In this document: piece by piece, positions 47,331 to 58,800 of the stretch | How positions within the stretch are numbered: position 1 is the stretch's first letter | Layout: each line of letters starts with the position of its first letter | NCBI GenBank assembly: GCA_037903475.1 | Contig: JBAJFG010000549.1 | Span: 930,001 to 994,000 of the forward strand | Direction: 5' to 3' | DNA length: 64,000 bases | Origin: Ancylostoma caninum | Taxonomy: Eukaryota; Nematoda; Chromadorea; Rhabditida; Ancylostomatidae | Translations under genes and position numbers: made by a program | Notes under the pieces: generated by a model | Seen by the model: the letters and a program-made list of their open reading frames with translations, nothing else | The model's database searches: none | What the model was told of the DNA's origin: nothing

Positions 47331-48827
47331 AAAAGCACACTGTCTCAATTCTCACTGTTCATATGGGGCACTTGATGTGCTCCCTCCCTCTGGGTCACAT
47401 CAATCGGAGGTTATGTGAGAGTAGATTCTCTCTCTCTGTTTCTCTCTCTCTCTTTCTCTTTGTCTTTCTCTTCCTTCCTCCATCTCGTGATGGGTTATGG
47501 AGGAAGAAGTGTTTTGCACCCAGTTTTTGCATTTCTTCAACCTATTTATTGATCATTCTGAATTATTTGTATTTACTTATGTTTAATATATTTATATTTT
47601 ATTAGTTTGCATTTAATGACATTACATGAGTAACTAGGTGTGTGGGATTGAAACTAGAACCAATCTTGCGTAGGTGACTTGTTATAAATGGCACTTCGTC
47701 CATCCTCCTTTCCATTTCCATGGAACTCCTAACTGCATGGATCTGTGGAACCAGTCGAGTGTCCATTGGGCTTTGCCAGGGAGTCGCGACTTCGCTGTAA
47801 TGGCAAACGAGCAAAAATCTCCCTGTTATCTTGCAGTTGTGATATAATAGCCATCTAAAAGCTCGTACAAAGTTTCTTGAAAAAAAAAACTGTGAACATT
47901 AGCTAATGAGTAGCCTCTTGAACAATGGTTACACATGTGAACATTAGCGGATAATAGCAATAAGCGCATATAAGTTTCAAATTGCCACTTGAAGAGAAGG
48001 TCTTTTCATGCCGTGAAATGTACCTTACCTCTGCAGCTGTCATGAAATCCGATGTGTCGGATTCATGATTCATTCTCACATCCGCCTACGTCTGCGGAGA
48101 GGATAGAAGGCTCAGCAGGAGCATAGTCGGACAGATGTTGATATTGCAAGCATTGTTGGCGTTGCTAGATGTCACTGGTTAGTTGCAACAAGCAACGGTG
48201 CCCGCCTGACAGACAAGTGAGCTGTATTCACAAGTTATTCACAAGTAACCTCTAAACGCGCAAAAACCAACCTCTCTATGCCTGTCCTTTATCCTTGCAT
48301 TTCACCTTTACTTAGTATAGCTTCAATAAATAGTTAGTAAAGCCAATATGTTAGTGAAGCACCAAACCTCACTGGACCGTGATGCAGTCCAAACAGTAGA
48401 GCTTTCTTGCAAAGTTGGTGCTTTTATTCGGGAACAAGCCAGAAGTGTCACATGAGAACCTAAATCGCGTTTGGAAACATCTGGCGGATCTAGAAACATC
48501 CGATATTCATTTTACTTATTTATTTTTTTATTATTTACACAGCTAGGTGTGCCATTGATAAAAAACTGTAAAGTAGATAAAACTACCAAGCTCAAAAACA
48601 ATAAAATCAAATTAAAGCCTTTTGAAAAACTCAACTCAACTAGGTAGAAAATAGCATCGGTGTTAGCTCTTGGACAACAAAATTTGGAGAGTGTGAGCCC
48701 TTGTAAAAAGATATGCATTGCAGGAATTTCCCCGAATCAATTATAGGATTTGCAGAAGTTATTTTACTGTATATCAGCTCGAGCTGCATTTTCCCAGACT
48801 TCTACGGAAAGGGACGCCGCCAGGCAT
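47331..48827. other. Gene-free intergenic DNA
   Basis: Contains a CT-rich microsatellite at 47428-47475. No exon or RNA gene is supported. Confidence 0.45.
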
Positions 48828-49221
48828 TCAACCCAACCAGTCCTTGTCTTCTCTGGAACCCATTCTGATTACATCTGTATTTTCAGTGTGTGGTACTGGT
48901 CCTGAGCTTCGTCAGTGATTACAATTTTCCCTAGATTTCCAAGAGTTTTCTCTTACCAATTAGCTGTGGCATCCTCTCGGCAATGCGTTCTTGCTGCGCA
49001 GTATAGGAACACGTCTTCTTTTCCAGCAAAATCGTTCTGCAAAAAAAAATACCCAACACTGCGTCATTTCCACACATGCTCCATGACCATTTTTCAAAAT
49101 ATTTATAGTAAACTTCAAAAACGACGATAGTTGAGTACTTGTACCTAAGATTTGCATTTCTCGCCTGCTTCACCGAATACGGCACTATTTCTCGCGTTCT
49201 CTCTTTCTCTAATATCTTCAC
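48828..49221 (-). CDS. Small spliced gene of unknown function (possibly broken)
   Basis: Three minus-strand exons fit together in phase: 49221-49145, 49036-48957 (80 nt, after TTTTTTTTGCAG and before a GTAAGAG donor) and 48874-48828 with a TGA stop. They give KILEKERTREIVPYSVKQAR, NANLRTILLEKKTCSYTAQQ, ERIAERMPQLIDVIRMGSRE and DKDWLG. This looks like natural protein rather than random sequence, but I recognise no family. Upstream on the same strand another frame starts MAFSPWPNCSFTRKKNDEP (49366) and runs through ETVDEAPGVMMRFIREHNCE before shifting frame exactly where the first exon begins. A one-base frameshift or a missed exon would explain this. It may be a small real gene, a pseudogene, or an exon remnant. 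Confidence 0.45.
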
Positions 49222-49369
49222 AATTATGTTCGCGGATGAAACGCATCATGACACCAGGAGCTTCATCGACAGTTTCTGATGCAGTAGCAGTTTTTCGGTT
49301 TCCTGCACATGGTTCGTCGTTTTTTTTTCGCGTGAAACTACAGTTTGGCCATGGAGAAAAGGCCATGAA

Positions 49370-50149
49370 AGTCGAAGATCAACACCGAAGTGGAATGAAA
49401 ATTAAACTGCGCTTTTTCCGTTTTGTTTCAAAGACCCATTTATTTCTTGAATTTGGTATTTATCCCTGAGTACTCTTAAAGCTGTTCGACACCAACCATT
49501 TGTCAAACTTGGGTTCTTTTGTGGGTCAATTTGATATTTCCATCCAATCCGAATACTGTTCAATATTTACCCTTGGAAAGGCGGTGTTTTAAAGCAGTCA
49601 GAGGCGTCCCTAAGTGACTAAAATCTTTACAAGAATCACCCTCCTACTCATTAAGTAACAAAGTTCTGTACGTCATAAGAACGAGGAAAGTTCTGATGTA
49701 CATTTCAGAAAATTTCCAGGGCACCATGTCACGTATTCTTTTTAAACCTGTCTTCCTTCCACAATGTTCTTGAAGTATTCTCGGAATCAATTAAAAATTA
49801 AAAATTATTCAACACCTCGAAGGCTGTTTCAACATCAAAACGTTGTAGTTACGAACGTGATGATAAAATTTCGGAAATTATTAGTCACATTTTTCCGCAA
49901 CCTTCACTTAAATGTTATTTCCCTTAGAAGAACTCCTCATAGGATTCAAAAGCTCAAACTACCGGCGAGCAAAAACTCAGTTATCTGAACCATCTTCTAA
50001 AGGTCAGCGGCAAATTGCTCTTCCGTCCAACTTACCTATCACGGAAAACAATGTAAAGTTGTGTCAATCAGTTAGTCACATCAGCAACGAGTAGTATTCG
50101 GTAACAATTTTCTCACTTGAAGAAGGTAAGTATTTTATATTCCTTGCAG
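49370..50149. other. Gene-free intergenic DNA
   Basis: Nothing supported beyond short random frames. Confidence 0.4.
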
Positions 50150-51185
50150 CAGAGCCAACCTGTATTTGCTTGAAAATGTGCATGCGCTGACCACTGGTTG
50201 ACATCTACAAAGACTATGTGAAATTAGTTCAACAGTGATCCTCTATGGGTGTTACTGTCACCCTGGCTCCTTGTATCGGCTCTATCTAAAAGGGAGGGAT
50301 GCCCCTGATGGTTCTATAAGTTGAGCAACAAATGTTCGGTTTCAACGCAGCTTATTGCTCGCTCGCAGCTCCGAAATATTCGGGCTTGTTGCCGTGCTGT
50401 CATTCGTGCACATCACGGAAAATAAGTTTTGGAATTTGCTCTGTCTCGAGGAGGAGGATACCTTAAGGATCCCATAAATGGTGAAGATTCTCCAGGGTTC
50501 CTAGAATGTTACTGTGTGCGTGGCGACTCATGGCGCCTTGGATTTATCGAAACAGGGCTACTCGAAGTGAAGAGTGCTGGTCACTAGCAGGAGCATGTGT
50601 GGCCCCTTGATCCATCTACGAGTTGTCTCCCTTCGCCTAGTGCCTTTCGATTTAAAAATGTCTCGTTCAGTTTGTTCCTTCTAATTCATAGTGAATTAGC
50701 CAGTTTTTATAGCGCCAGGTCACAGTATCCCGCTTCGGTGATGTTTCGTAGAGTTCATTGCATTTTAGCAAAACCTAACTTATCGAATCCAAGGCGACAT
50801 GAGTCGTCATGAGCATGGTAATATTCTAGGAATCCTGGAGCATCTTTACCACTCATGGGATCGCTGAGGCATCTTCCTTCTCGAGACAGAAAAAAATTCA
50901 AAATTTATTTTCCGTGATGTGCACAATTGGTTGCGTTACAATTAGCCGGGATATTTTTAAATTCCGAAAAAGCAATGAAATGTATCAAATCCTAGCACCT
51001 GTAACTAAACGATTAGAACCATTAGCAGCATCTACTCCTTTCAAACAAACCTGATAGAGGGGGCCAGAGAGGCAAAAACATCCACAAAGCATCACTGTTG
51101 AACTAACTTCACATAGTCTTCGCGAATGTCAGCCAGTAGGCACCACGTGCACATTTCCCAACAAATACGAGTTGATTCTTATGCA
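50150..51185. mobile_element. Large foldback element, about 1 kb
   Basis: The sequence is a nearly end-to-end imperfect inverted repeat. The outer arm AAAGACTATGTGAAATTAGT (about 50211) pairs with inverted GAAGACTATGTGAAGTTAGT (about 51115). The middle arm around CATCACGGAAAATAAGTTTT (about 50412) pairs with AAAATTTATTTTCCGTGATG (about 50903). The inner arm GACTCATGGCGCCTTGGATT (about 50526) pairs with AATCCAAGGCGACATGAGTC (about 50787). Arms are about 450-500 bp and visibly diverged. I found no transposase and no clear target duplication. The outer arms both read DYVKLVQQ then a stop in one frame, so an inverted duplication of a gene tail is an alternative. Confidence 0.75.
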
Positions 51186-51445
51186 AGCAATCAATTTGGA
51201 GCCCGATCCCATCAATAGACGATTTTTTAAAAGACTTTGCGCATGGTGCCAAATTACAGATTTCGACCTCTGCGAGAAAAAAATTTCTTAAAAAACACAG
51301 AATCGGCGGGGTGAGGAGGTTCTAACTTCCTCCTATCTCGCATGAGTATCTACAGTTCTCATAGAAATTTGAGCCTTCATGCTCTGCTTTGAAAGAAGTT
51401 ATAGATGAAAAACTAAAAGTTGCAATCTTTTTGCTCGCTACTGTA
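51186..51445. other. Gene-free intergenic DNA
   Basis: No supported feature. Confidence 0.45.
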
Positions 51446-51447
51446 TA

Positions 51448-51701
51448 TAATAGACGTCAATGACGGTGGCCCATCCGCGGCCTCGAGAAGGATGCCGCGC
51501 GCACCGGGATCGGTGACGTCTGCGGCCGGAGTGCTATTCCTATGCGAATTTCTACGCGATTCGACCGAAAATCTCTAAAACGGGTAGGGAAGCTGCCGGA
51601 AAAATAACATAAAAGCAGCCGAAGACATCGACTATGGCGCACGCGGTAACGTGGCGTCCTTCTCGAGGCCGCGGATGGGCCACCACCATTGACGTCCACT
51701 G
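51448..51701. mobile_element. TA-flanked MITE, family A, copy 2
   Basis: The right end CACCACCATTGACGTCCACTG is closely matched, as inverted sequence, by the left part GACGTCAATGACGGTGGCCC, and both arms share GCGGCCTCGAGAAGGA. Its length (254 bp) and ends match the copy at 1854-2103. The first few left-end bases are eroded; TA lies outside both ends. Confidence 0.75.
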
Positions 51702-51703
51702 TA

Positions 51704-52770
51704 ACTGACGTGGTTTCTAGATCGCTGAAAACGTTTGAATCTCGGCCTTGATTTGGTGTCCTCTTGCATGGAATTAACAAGTGCTCTCTTCTTTTACTTG
51801 AGGAAAATTTGATAAATGATGGTAATTCTGCGAATTTCCGAAAACTTATTAGGGAACAGACTTCTGATTTTCTTGACCTAGTATTCAGCCAGGTTTTTTT
51901 TTTGCCTCTGTGTGTATTATAATAAATCGACCAAGCCTCACTATGTTTCCTTCAGCTGATGAGTCACGATCATCGTTTACTTCAATGAGTCCTTTTTGTG
52001 CAAATATAGAGTGCTTACCTACTACAATAACCCATACCATTACCATAAACGACTACTACTGTAGCAATAAATTTTTAATTCATATTCCACCGCAGACAGA
52101 CTTTTTCAGTCCTGACTGTGTTTGCTCCACTATTTTGCTTCACGAAACAGCTGCATTCATCAGTTTATATCATAATTTCCCGCATTAGCACCTGTCGCTA
52201 ATTCTATTGTCTCGGATTCTGCTCGCTTATCTGATTTCTTTTTTTGTTGTTGTGAGACAGTGAGGGTTCACATCATTTACTCTATCCCTACGTCATCTAA
52301 GCATGTTTGTGTTCAGCGTTCCGTGGCACTGCTCCTGGGTTCCGGCATTGCTTACATGATTAAATTTGGCAATCGTGATTCATCTTACCAAAAAATCTTA
52401 AGGAAACGTCGTGTTTACCTATTAGAGCCTTACCATAAAATTTGTGCATAATTGTCAGGTCTCTTTTTCCTCCAAAAAGATCTTTGGAAATCTTCGGAAC
52501 CTTCTAGTAGTTTTTGATGGCTCACGTAGAGTTCACTCTGGCAACCTCTTAGATCAACCTCTTAGATTGCACACCGAATGATTCAAGCTAACCTTCTGAG
52601 GATGTTCTAGTTAATCGCGCATTCCACGGAATTTCTCCACTTCTCAAGTGAATAACCTTGTTTGATTTAGCATTATCATAGATAATAGACATGATGATTC
52701 CCTAATAAACTACATATTAGAAATTGTTACAGATGGATCGTCCGAATTAACGAATTCAGAAAAAAAAAAC
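51704..52770. other. Gene-free DNA upstream of the Srg/Srv-type receptor
   Basis: No supported exon. A TATTCCAG at about 52773-52780 could be a trans-splice acceptor for the following gene. Confidence 0.4.
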
Positions 52771-52812
52771 TATTCCAGAGAAAACAGGGAAATCTATGCT
52801 GTCGGTGCTGCA

Positions 52813-55800
52813 ATGAACAAATCGCTAACATATTCTTATCCGCTACACGACCACTTCTTTGCAGTTTACATCGTTGTGGGATCCGTACTAGGTCTAATGA
52901 ACATACAAGTTGTACTGGTAAGTGCAGTTGTCTGAAAATTCCTTATTTGTCCTCACAAAACTTTCTTCATTTGTTAAGTTTCTTTCATATTCTTTTCCGT
53001 ATTACCACCCTCCCATAAATTTTAGATCCCGGCTTGAACAAGAGATTATAAGATGAGCTTATACTAAAAGCGTTCATGCACTAAGCATCTGTCTATAAGG
53101 ATAGTCCAAGTGCCACTGCTTGTTATCATCGTGAGAGGAAAGGGCGTTACCAGGCTATTGTGATTGGCCCATTCAAACAATTCGCCAATCAGCGTGGACT
53201 GGTAACGCCTCATTTTCCTTCGCGATGACACACACACCCCTCAGGGAGGGAAGGCGGCTAGCACTACCATAATTCCAACTAATCTACTATATCTACTCAA
53301 TTTCAGATAATCCGACGACATAAATCGTTGTGGAAACTTTCCGCCTACCGCTTCTTGCTGTTTGCTTCCGCTGTTGATGCGGCAAACTGCGCTGCTCAAG
53401 TTACTGCAGTAGCATTGACATTTAAAACGCCAAACATTGATCACACGATAAATTTAGTGAGTTTTTAATGATTATTTTTGAAATAAAAGATGATTGCTGT
53501 GTAGTGATCATGTCTGTGAGAGAGATGCACAGAGGTGCTACATCCATTGCTGCTCTCTTCCCACTGTTATTTCATTGAGTGTTTGCAATCTCTGCACGGA
53601 GATATGAGTGATTGAGATATATAGTAGAATTCTTGAACTCTTCTCACTGCCTTAGATTTACGTATTCGACATAAAGGAAGGAAGAAATCAAGCTCTTACA
53701 CGTAATAGTGTGAGGCTATGCCATTAGTTACCTAGAACGTATGCTACCCGTTAGGTAACGCATAAACAATCCCTCACCATGTCTTGATATCACTGTTGAG
53801 TGGTAGCGATATGACAAAGGCATGTGGTATTCGGGGTAGGATATACTAAGTTGAGTTCAAGGACAATGCTGGATGAGGTCAGGAAGAGTGCGTCGACACC
53901 AAAAGGAAAATTTCATAAAACCAAGAACATGAAGGAATTGGTGTGAACTATCAAAAGCTGCTTCCGTTCCGCTGGCGCTCAACCATTAATGCATTACAGA
54001 AAGTCACCCCCTGGTCTGCCGCGCCGCACCACCGCGACGCGGCCAACCAAATGTGCGTTGTGGTTGTTGGTCGTTGCCGATATTGATGTTTCGTCTGTTT
54101 TCCACCCTTGCGTCTTTGTTTTCATTTCCCAAACGGTGCAGAACATGTTGCTGTGCTGCGTTGCGTATTGTGTGGCGCGATAGACCAAATATGCAGTCTT
54201 CTGTGATGAAAAGTGGCATTGTAAATACCCTAGTAATGTTCCTGGAAGCTGCTCCGGTACATAAAGTTCCAAGACTGTCTGTTTCACGCCGCCAATACAG
54301 TTAATCGAATTTGATGTCTATAGAAGTGCCTGAGTATTCATCGTGAGTGAAAATCGATGGAGCAGCGCGATATCACTCCCCAATGAAAAATTTAGAATTT
54401 AGATTCTGGGCACAATATTTCAAACAACGTATGCTATGGAGTATCCCGTGATATTCGTACTCGCTATAAATAGATTTACTGCTGTCATTATGCCTCACAA
54501 GATGGATCGCCTGTTCACCATGAACACAACTTCTGTAAGATTTTGCTTCCAAAACACATACAAATTTGTATGCTCAGCCTGGCTAATTAAGTGCTTAAGG
54601 CCTTACTTGTTTTCTGCATGATGTTTGGAGGATTTAACTGCGCCATTTGCCTCTCTGGTAGTATCCAATCACTGTGGGACCCGATATTTCCCACATTCTA
54701 CTTCACAGGTTAGACAAAGGAGATACATATCTGTCAGTAAATTTGGCTAAAACAAAAACAACATTTTTTCACAAAGATTCATGTTAATTTCAGCAGTACA
54801 GATAGGTAGTGTTCATACTTCATCGCGATGCAACCATCGCGCCTGTGAAAACTGTTCAAAAGCGATTTGTTCTGTATGGAAACAACCTGTGCGGGCAGTG
54901 GTCGCGCTGTGATAGTTGGCAGTTAGGCAAATATCGTCCATGTCACGTTCTCCTGTCGCGTGCTGCCTACACTCAGCAAAAAAACCTCTCCCAATGTTAT
55001 TAACATTCACCTTTTAGAGTTTTTGCAAAGTTTATCATGGCGCGAAGGCGCGAGGCTCTGCTACCCTTCGCGCCGAGCATGTTGTGGCTGTCGGCGCGAC
55101 CATATCGCCTCGCAGAAAAAAATTTATGTAAAAACAGCTTTGCCTGTTGTGTCGTACATGGTGTGGTCATTGGTGAGATGCCTATTATAATTATAAACAC
55201 AACCATTAAGCTCTGTCAGAACGAGCCTACAAATGAAGTCTAGGATGTGTTTACAGTTTCACGTGGCGCGATGGTCGCGCACGTGCAAACTGGAGCGGAG
55301 CGCTATATCTGAAGTGGACGGCATTGACAGGCCCTGCTATTGGCCTATTCGCTGAACTGACCAATCGTAGAGCTTGGCCGCACCCCGTTTCCAGGTATAA
55401 CGCACTACACCCTGCAAAATATTGGTCCCATGCGGATGAAGCACGTTCGTGTAGAGCTCGCATCGTGGGAGTTACTGGCGAACTTCGTTATGCGACGCCC
55501 GATCCGTTTATGCTTTTCCTTCCAAAAAAAAAAAATGCGGAGATTTTGCCTACATTGTATAGAAGGAGTTGTCATAGTTTCATTTTTTTACGTACCGCTT
55601 TTGGACCAAAGCACACTTCATCTGTCGCATCGTGCATGTTGCGACTCTCGCAGCGATGCCAACGCCTGGCAATGAAGTATAAACACAGCCCTTCTGTCTT
55701 CGAAAGGGTTCAGAACGGAACTAGTCTTTAACTACTCGTTCTCGTCATCTGGGCAATACCACGTTTCAGACCAAAAAAATTTCGTTGCCGTGTTCATGAG

Positions 55801-58800
55801 GTCTATGGACTTTTACCTCAGCGAGGTAGTAGTTTGCTCAAGCTTAGTTATCTACCTATTCATTGTCTTTTATATTGTCTTCAAGGTGAGTATAAAGCAT
55901 TGGCTTATTTGTAATTTCTATTCGGGGCGGCAAATGGCCAAAGTGCCGCGTTGTCGTATTTTCATCGAATTTATTTTAATATAATATATTATATATATAT
56001 ATTATTTTATTATATATATTTTAATATATAATATTTTAATTTATAATATTTTCCATCTGGGTCCCAAAAGTGGCGGAGGCTCCATTTTTTCAACACGCCT
56101 CTATCCCTCCCACCCTATTTCTGCGTCCGCCCTGAATGCTACCGAAGGAGCCAAAATCGATTCAAACCGAGATGGTTGCAGCTGTAGAATTTTTTAATGT
56201 CTATTATGGATTTCAGCGTAAACTGAACGGATCCACTCGAGCGGAACTTCCTTTATTACTGCACTCCTTCCAGTTTTTCATGTTTTCTGGTGTTATGCTG
56301 TATTTCTGGTGTAATCCAATCTCAACTACTCCACTCTATACCCACATATTCAACGTGCTCGTAGTAATTCGATTCGGCTTCGCTCCAGTATCATTACTGT
56401 TAATAAACAAGTGAGTCATGCTAGCTCGTTCAACCAGTGGTACAGGAACTGCAGTCCACCAAGTCGCGACAAGCTTTGATAGGAGAGCGAGAGAGCAGGT
56501 GTGGGTACGGGGTGCGGGAGACTCAGGATGCCGCGCAGCAGGGCAGTGCTCTGCGTCGTGCGGGCCTCGACAGTTGAAGTTGCTTTGTGGAAGTAAGAAA
56601 AAACAAACCTAAAGGCACTATTCAACTTTACTGGCCTCAAAATCTTCAAAAGATTTTTTTTCGCCGAAGCTTTCTATAGGGGGGGAGAGTTATTTGAGGT
56701 GCTGAACACGAATATTGTATCCATTTTGGGTACTATTCTACTTCAGACTATGTATATCTGTATATATAAAAGTGAAAGTTTGTTTGTGTGTTTGTGTGTG
56801 TGTTTGTGTGTGTGTGTGTGTTTGTGTGTTCCGAATAGAAATCGCGGAGGATGAACCGATCGGGACCAAATTTTGCAGGTAGGTTCTTTGGGGGCCGGCG
56901 GAGGTTATAGGCTACTTTTCACTCGAGACTATCGATTGGCCTATCGATTATATCGATTTTATTGATTTTTCGCCATATCTTTTCATTATGTCACGGGGAC
57001 ATGTCTACTGGGGTTTTCCAATATGCTGAGCACGAAAATGGCAACCATTTTGAAAGATATTATCGATTTATTGATTTTATTGATTTTTGTACACTACTGC
57101 TCAGGGATCGGCGAGGACATGCCCACAGGGGTTTTCTGATATGCTGAACACAAATATGGCGTTAATTCAAGCGTATACCATTTATTTTATCCTTTCCGAA
57201 TGATTCCCCTCTCACACCTACAGTTTTGATTGACGTACGGCGCAGCAGCACCGAGCGAGTGAGGGGGCGCTGGTTTAATTACCCAAGTTTGAGGTACTTT
57301 TTGCACGAGCGTGTTCGTCCTGCTAGAGGCTGGACGTACTGCGGCGGGAGCCCGATGCACCGGCGGAATTAGACGCGCCAGCGCAGCACGGCGCACCAGC
57401 GGCGACGCTGCCGCGGCAATGGTGCGGAGCACTAGCTGTGTCGGCAGCCTATATATAGGCCGTCGTGCTGGGACGCCCCGCCCCCAGTGGGCGGGGCATG
57501 TCCCTGCGATAGTGCATAAATACTGGCGAGAATCCGCGCACTTTGCGTTCTGTGAAAACTTGCCTCGGCACGTTTTCTGCGCTCAAACCTTCCAAGCCCT
57601 AAAAGCTACGTGTGCTTAAGTGAAAGTAAGTTGTAATTTCAGCCAAAATGCCCCCTAAGAAGCGAGCTTCTCTAAGTAGGGTGGACCAAAAGGCGAAGCA
57701 AATGAGAGAATCACGAGCTGCGGAAACAACAGAGCAGCGGGATGCTCGACTTCAGCAAAACCGATTAAGAATGGCTGAGTCGAGGGCCGCTGAAACATCC
57801 CAGCAGCGCGATTCCAGGCTCGAAGAACAACGAGGAAGAACTGCTGAATTGAGAGCTATCGAAACACCCGGGCAGCGTAGCACCAGGCTCGAGGAAAACC
57901 GGCTAAGAATGGTTGAGTCGAGGGCCGCTGAAACATCCGAACAGCGTGACACCAGACTCGAGGAAAACCGAATAAGAATGGCCGAGTCGAGGACCACTGA
58001 AACATCCGAAGAGCGCGGTATCAGGCTCGAGGAAAATCGGCTAAGAATGGCCGAGTCGAGGGCCGCTGAAACACCAGAACAGCGCGATTCCAGGCTCGAA
58101 GAACAACGAGAAAGGACTGCTGAATTGAGAGCTATTGAAACACCCGGACAGCGTGGCACCAGACTCGAGGAAAATCGGCTAAGAATGGCTGAGTCGAGGG
58201 CCGCTGAAACATCCGAACAGCGTGACACCAGACTCGAGGAAAACCGACTAAGAATGGCCGAGTCGAGGACCACTGAAACATCCGAAGAGCGCGATATCAG
58301 GCTCGAGGAAAATCGGCTAAGAATGGCCGAGTCGAGGGCCGCTGAAACACCCGAACAGCGCGATTCCAGGCTCGAAGAACAACGAGAAAGGACTGCTGAA
58401 TTGAGAGCTATTGAAACACCCGGGCAGCGTGACCACTCGAGGACTAAGAATGGCGAGGGCCACTGAAACATCCGAAGAGCGCGATATCAGGCTCGAGGAA
58501 AATCGGAATGGCCGAGTTGAGGGCCACTGAAACATCTGAACGGCGCACTCCAGGCTCGAGAACATGCTGCGTCGAGAGCTGCTGAAACACCTAGGCAGCG
58601 TGACTCGAGGACAACCGACTGAGAATGGCGGAGACAGAGATGCTGAGACATCCGATCAGCACGGATCCAGGCTCGAAGAACAACGCCAGAGAACTGCCGC
58701 AACGAGGGCTGCTGAATCACGTCAGCAACGCGAAAATCGACTCCAGAACGAACGCGTGCAACGCCAAAATTCAAGACAAGCGTCCAGGCGAGCTGACTTA

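Noticed and set aside
57272..57400. A functional SL1 RNA gene inside the Helitron
   Set aside because: The leader is perfect, but the following 100 bases lack an Sm site and the second and third stem-loops of SL RNA, and there is no 5S rRNA context.
57752..58471. A 239-codon minus-strand frame over the Helitron repeats
   Set aside because: It is the antisense shadow of the 69-bp repeat array; it stays open only because the repeat unit is a multiple of three.
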